Shown here piece by piece: positions 22,495 through 33,960 of a DNA stretch of 64,000 bases; position 1 is the stretch's first letter, and every line of letters begins with the position of its first letter. A program made the translations under genes and the position numbers. Source of the stretch: Massospora cicadina (Eukaryota; Entomophthoromycota; Entomophthoromycetes; Entomophthorales; Entomophthoraceae); contig JAKSZP010006603.1 of the NCBI GenBank assembly GCA_022478985.1, positions 231,479-295,478 on the forward strand, read 5' to 3'. The notes under the pieces were generated by a model that saw only the letters and a program-made list of their open reading frames with translations, was not told where the DNA came from and did not search any database.

Positions 22495-22561
22495 CATTTT
22501 ACAAAATAATTATACATTGATTGGTACTCTACTGTATAGGTTATTATATGGGAATAGAAAA
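22495..22561 (+). repeat. 3' LTR of F, segment 2
   Basis: It continues the LTR after D and its second TCTAC copy, aligning with the 5' LTR near 7765-7835. It ends in the 18-bp target duplication of LINE B. Confidence 0.75.
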
Positions 22562-22574
22562 ACTTTTCTTTCTC

Positions 22575-22594
22575 GTTGCAATCAATTTTGCAAC
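22575..22594 (+). other. 5' terminal hairpin of LINE B
   Basis: GTTGCAA (22575-22581) and TTGCAAC (22588-22594) form a perfect 7-bp stem with a 6-nt loop. Confidence 0.6.
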
Positions 22595-22654
22595 CTATTC
22601 AATTTAACACTGAATCTTGTTTGATAATCTCACATAGGAGATTAGTCTACGCCC

Positions 22655-24067
22655 ATGTCAGGGAGCAGTTAGGAAAGTAAGGTAAGAGGAGCAGGTGGAA
22701 GGCCCGCGGCCTCCAATGTTCAAAAATGCCCCGGAGAAACCGGCAGAATAGATAAAATTTTTAAAAAACTGGCGGTCACTATTTCCCCAGAGATACTCAC
22801 ATGGCTAGCACAATGCAACCAGTACATCAATACGCTGCACTCCCAGCCACTCTAATTGTTGGAACATGGAGTCCGCGTGTTTCTGGACATCCAACAAATG
22901 GCCTTATGGGAAAATTTTTGTGAAGATGTGCACACAATTTTCCCGACCGCGGTGTACGTTGCACCTCACTCCATGTCATGCGGTTGGCTGGACCTAGATT
23001 TTGAAAGCAAAGAGGCAGCAGACAAGGCTGCGGTGGTGCACATAGTGGTTGACCTCCCCAAAGGGCAATGGGTCATTGAAACTAAACGCACCAGAAGGAC
23101 AAAATCAAACCAAATTTTCCTCACGTTTGACTTTTTGCCTACTACAGTAAAACGTGACATTTTGGAACAACACCTGAAAGATGGTCTCACCATATACGGC
23201 GAAATTCAATCTTTTAAAAAGCTATGATTCACACTGATGCCACACCTGTGCACCAGCAAAGCCATCGCAGTCCTGACCCCAACTGAGGAGATCATGAAGG
23301 ACCTAACCCAGATCCCACACTCCACTTTTATTGATATTGCAGGGCATACCACCCACCCATTCTGGGTGACTGTGGACAGCGCACCCCCCATTTGCACTCA
23401 CTGTGACGCGTTTGGCCATAAGGCGCACGCATGCCCCACCAAGGAGGGCGTCACATTCCAAGAGCACCCCTCAGCGGCCATGGCCAGCAGAGAGGTGCAC
23501 TACAAACCAACCGCAAGCACCAAAGAGGCTTTCATGTGGGGAGCACAAGGCTGCTACCTACTGGTAAAGCCTATCTCCCCACAAGAGTGGAAGAAGGCCA
23601 AGCAGGCCTTCAGGGCCTGGCCAAGGAAGTGGCTAAAGCCACCACCACTATCCCACAATCATAACGCCAGGAGGACATGGAAACCTTCACAGCAGAAGCA
23701 ACTTGGGAATCCATCAACCAAGCAGATTGGGAAGCCCATGCTGAGCAGGCCATTCAATTCAAGGATCTGATGGGGGATTTGATCTCACCCAATTGTTGCA
23801 CCCAAGCTCTGGTCAAAACTGACTTGGGACCCATCCCAACTGTAAAAAGATTTTTGACCTGCTCAATGGTGCACTGAACTCATCCGCACCGCAAAAATTT
23901 TGTCCAACATCAGGAAAACAAAAAGTGAAGGCTAAAGCCAATGCAACTCTTTCCACAAAAATTAACAAAAATCCAATAGCATTGCTGCTAACACCCACGC
24001 TGTTATGAAGGCCTGAGGGGATCCAGAGGAGGCTGGTGGGCCCGGGTGCCCATCCCCTCTCACCTAA
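22655..24067 (+). pseudogene. ORF1 (RNA-binding, CCHC) of LINE B
   Basis: The start ATGTCAGGGAGC at 22655 is shared in position and sequence with LINEs E and K. Conserved blocks: LEHGVRVFLDIQQMALWENF, TAVYVAPHSMSCGWLDLDFE, FDFLPTTVKRDILEQHLKDG (an RRM-like or swapped RNA-binding core by appearance) and the knuckle CTHCDAFGHKAHAC (near 23394-23436). A long Lys/Ala/Gln-rich tail follows. It ends in TAA at 24065-24067, six bases before the ORF2 start position. Stops and frame changes at about 22715, 22860 and 23227 break it. Confidence 0.75.
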
Positions 24068-25371
24068 GGTGTGACGGGGGAAACCTTCACTTTAGGGACG
24101 CTGAATATCACCGTACTCAAGGCCTCCCAATCTCAGGCTAGGAAACTGAGTTTTTTACAACACAATTTACCCGTGAATATCATGGCCATCCAGGAGCCCC
24201 CTTTGTCCATGAGTTTTTGAGGAAGCTTGGATAACAATGCTCCTCCCATCACTATCCTTTTAGTCGAAGCACTGTGGGGTGCTAATTCAGAAAAATAATT
24301 TTTTAAGTTTTTATCTTCAGAAACATTCCTAAATGGCCGAGTTCTCATTGTCACTTTCTCGCGGGCTGACGTAGCACACACAATCATCAACATCTATGCC
24401 CCAAATGGTGCACGTGAGCATCAGGAATTTTTATCATTGGTCAAATCCCTCCCACTACCCCCAGACTCTTTCCTAGTCGGTGACATGAACTGTTGGCTAA
24501 ACACACCAATGGACCGGTGGCCTTCCTCACCCCACGCCCCCCAGGGTCACATAGAACTGCGCATTCTAAATGCCACCCTCGGGTTAATGGATGCACTGCC
24601 ACAACATGCCCCGCTGCTCAAAAACATGATGCATCCCCACGTCTACAATGGCCAACTAAGGCCCTGACACGCATTGACCTTATCCTAACGCTGGCGAAAT
24701 TCCAACCCCACATCTCCCACTTCAAAACAAATAAAAATGGAATTCTCTGACCATTGACTGGTCTCGCTAACCTAACACCTACCTGTCACAGCTGCTAAGG
24801 CCCCACACTGGTGCAAAATCCGCCCCTCTGAGCTCACGTTGCCAGGATTTTCCACATGGGTGGAAAAGGCAACTTCAGCAAAAAGTTTGTTGCACCGTTT
24901 AGCGCGGACCCCATTTCCACATGGGCAACTTTCAAAGATGACATCATCCGCCACTTTCGCCATCTCTCCTCTGACGCTCATGAGCCACATCGTTGGTCAT
25001 TTTGTGCACTCTGGCAGAGTTGGCACACCCGGAGTCCAACATCCCAGCTACAGGATACAGCTCTGCATGGGGCCAGAAGTGGGTGGAGGCAGCCACCCAC
25101 CTCAACGCACTCGAAAGGCAACACAAACATTGGGTTTGTGTTCAGTACAGGGCCACACGCATCAAAAAAGGCGACAAGTGCACCGCATATTTCTTTAAGA
25201 AAAGTTTTGCACCACGCCAGAGTGTGGCCTGTACACAGGTGCAAAGATTGGATGATTCCATTGCAGATATAACAGCTGAAGCATCTCTTTCTGCTAAGCA
25301 TCACTTTTCAAAAATCAATTCAGCCTGAAATTTAGCTCCACTAAAGAGATTTACGAAAACTATTAGCAAAT

Positions 25372-27587
25372 ATGGCGGGAAACCCCGCAAAAGAACCCGC
25401 AGGCTATGCCAAACGAGCCAGCACCACCCCCAAACGAAGCAACCCTCAGTTACCCACCTCAGGGTCAACCAGAATCACCCGCTCTCAAGCAGCAGCCATG
25501 AAAGCAGGCACCACCCCCAACCTGGAGCTACTCCAACTAGCGCCAGTTCACCTGATCGCACTTCTGCAACCTGCACGCCTAACAGCTCTGTGTGTGCTGC
25601 CTCCCACCAACCCGCTGGGCCCCCTCCAACCAAGGAGGCCATCACCCACGCTGTTTTAATGGCGTCTGCTCAGTTGAATGCAACTCAGCCCATCCAGACA
25701 TTCACCTCCCCCATTGTGTCAGCTAATTCAGCCCCATCTATTATTGCTGACGCCGTGTTTCTGGCTCCCTCCATGAGGGGCGATACCCAGCTACCTGGCC
25801 CCCAAACCCTCGGATGTAAGGTTGGATTAGCCGCACATTCTGGTTCACTAAGCACCAAATTGGGACAATCTACTCTTCCCAATGGGGATTTAAATGGTTC
25901 AGATTTTGGAACTTCACACCAGTTTCAATCTCGCCCGTCCCATTTAAACCCCATAATCGGCACTTCTCAAGTCGGCACTTTATCTCAATATGCTGAAAAC
26001 GACCAATTCACCAATCAGCCAGTGAGTTTTGCCCACGAAATCACAGCAAATACTCGGGCTGAATTTACCCAAATAGATTGGGATGGTGATGAAACATCTC
26101 CCTTCTCCCAATTGGCTGGAGTTAATTACAATCTGGATGGGCCTCCCCAATTTAGTGAGGCCCAACAAACCGCCCCTCAATTTAATATGACGCCAGCAAC
26201 TGCTGTAACATTCCAGAAACAAGGGAACTCCGCAAACTTGACCAAACCACCAGCTCACACTCAACCTGCAATTGCAGCCCAAAGCAAACACAAACGTACT
26301 AAAGGAGCCACTGGGGCGTGGCAAAAACCTCTGGCACCAACGCTACCCAAAGCTGATCCCCGTGAAGTGGCGTTTATTGCCGATGTTAAGAAGAAATGGG
26401 CCGAAACTAGAGCGCAAAAAGCTCTACCTCGCTCAACCCTCTCCCACGCAATTCGCCTTTATTATGGGCATAACCCTGTTGAATTCTATACAGAGGATTA
26501 CTTCTCATACTTTGCAGCGATTGCGGAGACATTCCCTATTAACACCACCATCCATGAATCAGTGGAGGGCCACTACATCGATGTGGGCTTCACTGAAGCT
26601 GCCCTTGCTGACCATGCTGCCACCCTCCAGGTCATTATTCCACGCGGATCTCTTCGCATCTCCCGCACACGCTCTCACCTGGAGAAAATTTCATGGGTTA
26701 CTTTTTCCAACCTACCAACGACTGTTGATCCTGAGTCTCTTAAACTGGCACTCCATCGTGGTTTAATGGAGTTTGGGTCTGTTCTTTCAGTGGACTTTAG
26801 CGTCCCCTCTTACTATGCTCCCACTCAAAGAGCTCGCACTGCTAGGGCGTCATTCATCCCCTCCCCCACTGTATCCCGTAACATTGAGGTTATTCCTCGT
26901 GTGGCGGTAGTTGGGGCATGCCCTGAGATCTTTTTTGTCGACCCTGATCAGGCGCGCCCCCGGTGTTCATGGTGTAACGCCCTTGGACACTTGTATAGTG
27001 GCTGCACAGCTCGAAAACAAGCCCTCTTAGCCACCACCCAGGGGCCTAAACCAGGCCAAAAACGATCCCACATGGCTGCAGCAGCAATTCCACAACCCAC
27101 ACTATGGGTTCCCGTTCAAGACCTGTCCCCTGAGGCCTTACGCCTAGCAGTTGAAACAGCTAACCCCACTATTGGTGTGGGATACCTTCGCGCTCATGCC
27201 CCCCTTCCAATGGGCACCCCCTCCAATCTCCCAGAGTCAACTCCCTCTCTCACCAAGCGCAAGGCATCTCCCACAGGGTGCCCCTCGTCAGCCACCCCCA
27301 CTCAGGGCTCCGCGGCACCCCCACCAACCCCCACCAGCGATTTATTGCATCAGCCCTCAACTCCCAATGGAGCTATGCCCACCAGCATGGACTGGCAACT
27401 CGCGGCCTGCAGTAGAAGTGCCACCTCAAAGAGTCCTACCCCAACCCCACAGTCCATTTCGCGCGGATCCTTTGCAGTGTTGGAGGAAGTGAATATGGAC
27501 TCAGACTCATCAAATGGGGACACCGCGGAGGTCACCATTGAGCACCCTCAGGTCCTTCTTTGCAACGGAGCGGGGGCAGCATCCTAG
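25372..27587 (+). CDS. ORF1 (RNA-binding, CCHC) of LINE C, one apparent frameshift
   Basis: ORF1 binds the element RNA and forms the RNP. From ATG at 25372 the protein starts MAGNPAKEPAGYAKRASTTP. The same protein character continues in another frame from about 25510, near the run CACCACCCCCAACC, and then stays open to TAG at 27585-27587. A methionine at 25590 opens 665 residues in that frame. Order: Pro/Ser/Thr-rich N-terminal third, a globular middle (LYYGHNPVEFYTEDYFSYFA onward) with an RRM-like LEKISWVTFSNLPTTVDP segment, the knuckle CSWCNALGHLYSGC (near 26967-27008), and a Pro-rich tail. The single frame change may be a sequencing error. A basic stretch in another frame after the stop (RRSSRIAANSQAKG, 27630 onward) may be part of the original C-terminus. 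Confidence 0.85.
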
Positions 27588-27751
27588 GCTGGCTTACTGG
27601 GTCCTCCGCCCCCCACCCTCTCCTTCCCCTCAGAACCCTCGACGCTCCTCACGGATTGCAGCTAATAGTCAAGCTAAAGGACTCAAAACTAGCCGCCTCA
27701 CAGCAGCAGGTTTAAGCGCTGGCAACCCCCAGGACATGGAGGGGAACAGCT

Positions 27752-30700
27752 ATGAGTCCCCATGGCAGCACCCTGGCCCTGCAATCCATCAACGCAAATG
27801 GGTTGCGGGACTTTAAGCGGAGAGCCCGCCTCCTCCGAAACTTCAGGTCAGCACAAATTGACATCGCTGCTGTCCAGGAGCCCCATATCCTCCCCCACGA
27901 ACAATCTGCATGGAATGAACAGTTTGGAGGCAACTCCTTCTGGACAAACCATGCCGCCCTTATTGTTTTGAATCCCCGGGTTAAAACCCATTCTTTTTCA
28001 CAATATCTAGGTGGCCGCCTCATACTGGCCAAACTCACCACTCCTGACTTCTCCTTCTTCGCTGCAAGCATCTACCTGCCTAATGCAGGTCAGGAGCAAA
28101 ACCAGCTCTTGGAAGAGCTCCTCCAACTCAATCTCCCACGGAATACAGTTCTCTTAGGAGATTTCAACACAACCATAAGTCGCGTCCGTGACTCTTACCC
28201 CCTGCAGCAAAGGAACGCCCTGGATCAAGTTGCCTCCAGGATTTCCTTCGCCTGAGTGGCTTTATAGATGCGCTTCCACCCTCCGCGTCTGGACTAGGTT
28301 GCATGACTAGGATCCAGTATGATGGAGGAGCTTTCCAGTCAGCGTCACGCATAGATATGGCACTGATTGGCCCCCTGCTAATTGGCCGCGTCTCCTCTCC
28401 CATCTCTCGTGACAACCATCTGAGTGATCACAGGTCACTCACCGTTGTCCTCACCACCACACTTAGACCGTCGCGTAGGTTCTGGCCTAGGGTTGCCCCA
28501 GCTCTTCTCAACAACCCCTTCACTAAGGAGAAGCTGTCTATGACCATCCGGGAGACTCTCACCTCCCCCCACCCCACCTGCTTGACCACAAGGCTAGATG
28601 GGCGGTGACCAAGGAGGGCATCACCCGCGTTGCTTACAACTGTGCCAAAGCCCAGATGACTGCAGCTCGCGCCAGAGTCAAAAGGGCGGAAGTCAGAATC
28701 AGACATCTAGAGCGAAACTGCCAGCCTTCGCCCTCTCCCAGATGGTTGGAAGACTGGGAAGCGGCGCAGGAAGCACTCCGTTTGGAGCTCACACTGCAGG
28801 AAGAACGGGCAGCAAATTTTACAACATCTCGTTACTATGCTCAATGGGAACGCCCCACCCGCTTCTTCTTTCAGAAACAGAAAGCCCGGTCAACAGCGCA
28901 GGATATTACTGCACTGAAGATTGGCACTACAACCACTTCAGATAAGGAGGAAATCAGCCAGGAACTACACCGCTTCTACTCCAGCCTCTTCCATGCCACC
29001 CAGGTGGACCCAACGGATATCCAAGACTTCCTGTGGCGGGCTCCAGAGCCGCCCATTGACCCACGGGCTGATGAGGCTCTACTGGCGCCATTTCCATCCA
29101 GGAGGTGATGGAAACCCTTCTGAAATCCCCACGGCTTAAAGCCCCAGGCCCAGATGGAATACCCTTTGAGGTGTACCTTCTGGAACCTGCAGTGATAGCC
29201 AGAACCCTCCGCGACCTCTTCGCTGCACTCTTGGTGAATGGCGAGGTCCTTGACTCCAGAGGCTCAATCACGACCCTCATTCACAAGAAGTCAGACCGTG
29301 AGAACCTGGCGAACTGGCGCCCCATAGCGTTGATCAACACAGACCACAAGCTCTTCACGAAGCTTCTGGCCAACCGCATCACCAAATGGGTGTCACCTCG
29401 CCTCTCCCCATCCCAGTACGGTTTTATTCCGGGGAGGTCGTTATGGGACAACTATAATGACCTTCACGTGACTTTGACTGCTAACTCTCGTAAGGTGAAT
29501 GGCTTTGTGGCTCTTCTGGATATGGAGAAAGCATATGATCGGGTAGCCTGGAAGTATATTGATGCTTCCCTGGCCCGCTTCCATCTCCCACCCGCAGCTA
29601 GGCGCTGGATATCATCGCTCTATGACCAGCTCCACACCAGAGTCCTGGCGCCAATGGGTTTTACAGTGGCAGTACCAGTTGGACAAGGTCTCCGGCAAGG
29701 GGACCCCCTGAGCCCTATCCTTTTTAACATCACCCTTGACCCCCTCTTGGCCTCCTTACAGGACAAGCCAATAGGGATTCTGGTCCCAGGTAAAGCCCCC
29801 ACACGCACCATGGCATTTGCAGATGACACTGCCATTGCATTTGGCTGCCCTGGGGATGTTGCCCTCGCTGCTGTGACCATTGAGAGGTACACCAAGGCGT
29901 CCAACGCCATGGTCAACACCTCCAAGACAACAGTTGTACAGGTCGGCTCCCCCACCTTCCCCCCACCATTTGGTATTGAACCTGAGCGCGGTACCTTCCG
30001 TCACCTGGGCGTTCTCACCAACCAACAAGGAGTTGCGCTAAAAGACAATGAGGACTTGCTCCTTGCAGCAGTTAACTCCAGGATTGCCAGCTGGAACCGG
30101 CGGCACATCACCCCCCAGGGTCGAGCTCTGATGGCCAATGTGTTCCTCTTCTCCAAAGTCTGGTTCCTAGCGCACGTCTGCCCATTCACAGATGCCTTTT
30201 ATACGCGGCTCAATGTACTCCTCCGCTGTTGGATCTGGGGCTCAAACCATCCACCAATAGCCCTCTCAACCATTGCCCGACCCTGCAATGAAGGGGCCTA
30301 GGGCTTCTGGACACGCGATCCCACGCCACCACAATCTTCCTGAAGTTCCTATGGCCGATTGTCTGCTGGGACGCGACCCCCATGCCCCAATGGGCGCCCG
30401 CCCTCCGCCAGTCAGTGTCAGCAGCTCTGGGTCTTCCTAGAGCATCTCTGACCTCATTAGGGAGTGGCTCACAAACCACCCAGGCCATCGCCTAAAACCA
30501 TCCTCATCCCCCTACTGGAACCAGGCCCTCCTTGCCCTGAAACGAGTAGGCGCGCGGATCCACCATGCCTTCCCATACAGAAGGGAAGGCCCTGGCCTCA
30601 GCCCACGTCGCCATGCAATTGTGCACAATGGACAAGTTGTCACAACTCGCCTCAACCCCCAAGATCGTCCTCCCATCCGCCCAAGACTCCTTGAGCTCCT

Positions 30701-31304
30701 CCCTCCCTCCGTGAGATTTGACCTTAAGGAATTGTGGAAGGACGTCTATCACCCCATCCTGTCAGCAAAGGTGTCCAACACCTTATGGAGAGTGCTCCAC
30801 TGTTCATACAGGACAGGGGACCGGACTGGCCCTACCTTCCAGCACCGAAGCTGCCCCCGCTGTGTGGAGCCTATTGACTCCCACCTCCATCGTTTTTTCA
30901 CCTGTCCAGGTGTCGCCGCATTTTGGCCAAAGGCCCGCGCGCTCCTCCATGCTCAGCCCTGGTCTGGACAACCTGTGCAAGACCTCATGTTTGAGCAGAC
31001 ATTGCCTGGTTGCCACCGACCCCTCCGTGTCCTCGCCTATGCCACAGCCATCTGGACCATCCATAACTCCTTCCTTCGTGCTGCCTTTGACCAGCAGGTG
31101 TGGACCCTTCCACACATGATCACCCACTTTCAGGTACACTTTGAGATGGCCCTGAAGGTCTGCACTATGTCGCCAACCCTCCCCCGCTCAGTTGTCACTG
31201 CAGCACGGCTCTGGCGCGCAACCCCCCCCCCCTCCCTTTCTCGATTCCTCCTCCCTCCCCTTCCCTCGCCTCAGGCTCTTAGGAGCCCAGGCGTAATTCA
31301 ATAA
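27752..31304 (+). pseudogene. ORF2 (APE endonuclease, RT, zf-RVT) of LINE C, frameshifted
   Basis: The endonuclease begins LQSINANGLRDFKRR and has VQEPH, LLGDFNTT, SRIDMAL and LSDHRSL. RT motifs (open 29105-30301): KAPGPDGIPFEVY, NWRPIALINTDHKLFTKLLA, YGFIPGRSLWDN, DMEKAYDRVAW, GLRQGDPLSPILFN and MAFADDTAIAF with both catalytic Asp. The C-terminal piece (30621-31304) carries the finger CPRCVEPIDSHLHRFFTC. Frame changes lie near 28240, 28570, 29090, 30297 and 30490, some of them at or near homopolymer runs. All catalytic motifs I can check are intact. The start at 27752 is the first methionine before the endonuclease core. Confidence 0.88.
31274..31287 (+). other. 3' UTR hairpin of LINE C
   Basis: GGCTC and GAGCC form a perfect 5-bp stem with loop TTAG, about 10 bases before CAATAAAC. 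It differs from the family I hairpin. Confidence 0.5.
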
Positions 31305-31948
31305 ACATCGATGAATCCCCCCCTTGGGTTGGGACCATCTAGTACTAAAAAAAAGATATAACAGCTGAAGCGGCAATCAAAACACAAAATTTTTTTTTCT
31401 GAGGTATACTGATCCAATCCAATTCAGCTGGCTGAAGTGGCAGAATTTCTCGACTGACCCACATATGCACCGTTTTCTGATACCCAGAAATAATGAATTT
31501 GACTACTCCGACTGAATTATGGACAGCCATTCGCAGTGCGCCAAACCAAAAATGCCCAGGCCCAGATGGCATTCCATATGAATTCTACAAAAAGTATTTC
31601 AAATATATATCCCCATTGCTGCTCGCCTCACTTAACCAAAGCCTGTTGGAAATGCGCCTCCTACCAGGAGGACATGAGGCATTTACCGTCACACTCTTCA
31701 AGAAAGGGGATAAGCTAGACTTAGCCAACTGGCGCTTCATTTCTTTAACAAACACAGACACTAAAATTTTAACAAAAATCATGGCTAACCATTTAGGGAC
31801 TGTAGCATCTGCCACCATCTCCCCAGAACAATTTGGTTTCATACCCAGAAGGTTTATTTGGGATAACGTGAACTTTGTGGCTAGTGTATGTCAATCCACA
31901 GCCTCTGGGGCACTTGTATTCTTGGATCAACAAAAGGCCTATGATAGA

Positions 31949-31965
31949 ACCATCTAGTACTAAAA
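31949..31965 (+). mobile_element. 17-bp micro-insertion of the LINE C tail in LINE B
   Basis: The insert reads ACCATCTAGTACTAAAA, identical to the 3' terminus of LINE C (31334 onward). It is flanked by AAAAGGCCTATGATAGA at 31932-31948 and 31966-31982, a perfect 17-bp duplication. Without it, the LINE B RT reads on as in LINE K (QQKAYDR followed by NWEYLR), so the empty site is known. Confidence 0.9.
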
Positions 31966-33902
31966 AAAAGGCCTATGATAGATTAAACTGGGAATACCTT
32001 AGGGCCTGCCTCTATCAATTCCGCCTACCCCCTAGCTTCATCAACTGGGTGATGCTGCTCACGGAATCTGCAACAATGGCAGTACGTGGCCCTGGCTTCT
32101 TAATGGAAGTAGTCCGCCCTCAAAGGGGCTTGTGACAAGGGGACCCCCTCAGCTCACTCTTATAAAACTTCAGCCTTGACCCACTACTGCGAAATGTGAA
32201 TGCTCAACTCACTGGGGTCCATGTGAAAGGCTAAGCCCAGTCAAGATAATGGCATTTGCAGATGATTGTGTGGTTGGGGTGTCTAATAATCAAGATGCAC
32301 GCGCGCTTGAAGCCCTCATCTAGGAATATTCCCGGGTAAGAAACGCGGCACTGAACACTTCCAAACCAAAATTATCCTCCTTGGTCACTTTCAGAACTGC
32401 TGGACCCCAGCAATTAGTTCACAACCCAGCCATCTGCTCGCCCACGTCCTCGCCCTACTAACTCAACACACACCGCCCCACTGGTGCTCCCCTTTGCGCC
32501 ACGTCCTACCATAGGACCGGTACTCCATCTGGGCGTGTGGATGGAGGAAGGAGGATATGTGTCAGCAGTAATGATGTGCATTATTCTGGATAACGTGACG
32601 AAGCGAATTGCCTCTCTCAGAACCCACCCTACTTCCCTTACTTTCAGGGTTGTTTTAGCCAACTCTATGCTCCTCTCCAAAGTCTGGTTTAGAGCCCACG
32701 CCATCCCCTTCTCCCCAACCTTCTTCAAATCCTTGTATGCCTTGCTGCAAGGATGGCTTTGCTCAGGCCGCCCTCCACCATTACGGCTAGAGGTCATGTT
32801 TGGCCCTCATCATCATGGTGGCATGGGCCTGCTTGACTTCAAAGCCCATGCTGCCAAGATCCTGGGCACCTGGATTGCGGCCGTCACCGCCCCTACACTC
32901 CCCTCCCAACACTGGTCCCGCGTGGCCCACTCCAACTTCTCCCGCGCCTTGGGCCTCAACAATCCAATGAACCCCCACCCTGATGAATTACCTCGCATCA
33001 CACACATCAGCCACAGGCCCTCACAGGACTAAAACCCACTACAAACAAATCCTAATCTCCATGCGGAGCGCTGAGTGGAGAATCCATATTAGCGGACATG
33101 CAACCCAAAGATGCCGCCCCTCTCCTCAGTTCACACAAGAGTTACATGGGCTACCCATCCATGATGGCGTGATCCCCATTCGGCCCCATGTCCTATCCAG
33201 GGTGGACTACCTGGACATGATGGACATCCCTTACTCCATTGAGACCTAAAAAACTATCTGGAAATACGTACACCATCCTCTGTTGCAGCCTCAAATCCGT
33301 TCCCATGTGTGGTGCTGCCTGAGGCGGGTGTACCATACAGCTGAGCGCTCTAACGCTTTACACTCATCCTGCGTCATATGTGGCCAGTATGGAACGCTGT
33401 TCCACCGCCTGGAGAAGTGTCCTACCTCTAAAGTGATATGGCGCGAAGTCCAACGTCTGCTTGGCCAGGATCAAACACATCCCTTCAGTCTGTCAAGAGA
33501 TATGTTTGCTCTATCAATGGCCTCCCCCTTCCACCCTCCTTCCGTGCTTTGGTGGTTGCAATCGCCATGTGGACCATCCACACGATTGTCTTGGATGCCA
33601 TCGCAGGCTCCACCCCCACCCTCCCAAAAGCAGTCCACAGATTCCAGTCTCTTTTGGTGGACCACTTTTAAGCGTGGATGTTTGGATACCTCCCACCACG
33701 CCGCTGACAGCTGGTCTCCTCATGGTTCCCAGTTTGGTTCACTAAATCAGACCCCTTCCTTCACACGTGTTCAATTGTGGCTATGGCCCCTTCACACGTT
33801 CCCCCTACCCATAAGTGGCATTCCCGCTGGCAACAAGAGATAGCATCGCTTCTCTGGGGTGCCTTCCCTGGTACTAAGTTTTGTCTCTTCTGAGTCATAT
33901 TC

Positions 33903-33931
33903 GGAAGTTTCCATCCCATGGTCAGCCTTCC
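33903..33931 (+). other. 3' hairpin of LINE B
   Basis: Outer stem GGAAG/CTTCC. The inner stem (CCA against CAG) has lost pairing in this copy. CAATAAAT follows within a few bases. Confidence 0.65.
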
Positions 33932-33960
33932 CCGCAATAAATTTATATGAGAATAGAAAA

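Larger units (their letters stand above)
25283..31354 (+). mobile_element. LINE C (family II), youngest and best preserved element
   Basis: This 6.07-kb LINE lies in LINE B with a perfect 17-bp target duplication GATATAACAGCTGAAGC at 25266-25282 and 31355-31371. It is GC-richer than its surroundings. ORF1 is open for 665 codons, and ORF2 is readable end to end with frame changes and almost no nonsense codons. The 3' end holds a GGCTC/GAGCC hairpin (31274-31287), CAATAAAC, a C7/GGG-rich block (31317-31333), ACCATCTAGTACT and an A-tail. It lacks the 3' hairpin of family I, so it is a separate lineage. Confidence 0.92.
24074..33843 (+). pseudogene. ORF2 (APE endonuclease, RT, zf-RVT) of LINE B, split by LINE C
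   Basis: The start codon is now ACG (24074) where LINE K has ATG. Endonuclease motifs: GTLNI, IQE, VGDMNCW and MEFSDH (near 24736). The gene stops at LINE C (25283) and resumes at 31372. RT motifs: KCPGPDGIPYEFYKK, NTDTKILTKIMA, QFGFIPRR, QQKAYDR, FADDCVVGVSNN (near 32256, both Asp present). The R-Q-G-D-P arginine is a TGA at 32133-32135. The C-terminal finger reads CVICGQYGTLFHRLEKC (near 33382-33420). ORF2 makes and integrates the cDNA; this copy cannot encode it. Confidence 0.85.
22562..33942 (+). mobile_element. LINE B (family I), interrupted by LINE C
   Basis: LINE B lies in the 3' LTR of F with an 18-bp target duplication, TTATATGGGAATAGAAAA at 22544-22561 and TTATATGAGAATAGAAAA at 33943-33960 (one mismatch). 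Without LINE C and its duplicated target it is about 5.3 kb, full length for the family. It starts with the family 5' motif and ends with the 3' hairpin and AATAAA. ORF1 and ORF2 are recognisable throughout but broken. A 17-bp insertion of the LINE C tail also lies in its RT (31949-31965). Confidence 0.9.

Noticed and set aside
25590..27587. 665-codon open frame as a host gene
   Set aside because: It has a CCHC knuckle and RRM-like core, is followed by endonuclease and RT, and lies inside the 17-bp target duplication of LINE C. It is LINE ORF1.
31932..31982. Simple tandem duplication or assembly stutter at the micro-insertion
   Set aside because: The spacer is identical to the LINE C 3' end, and the same spacer with another 17-bp duplication recurs at 40825-40876, which stutter does not explain.
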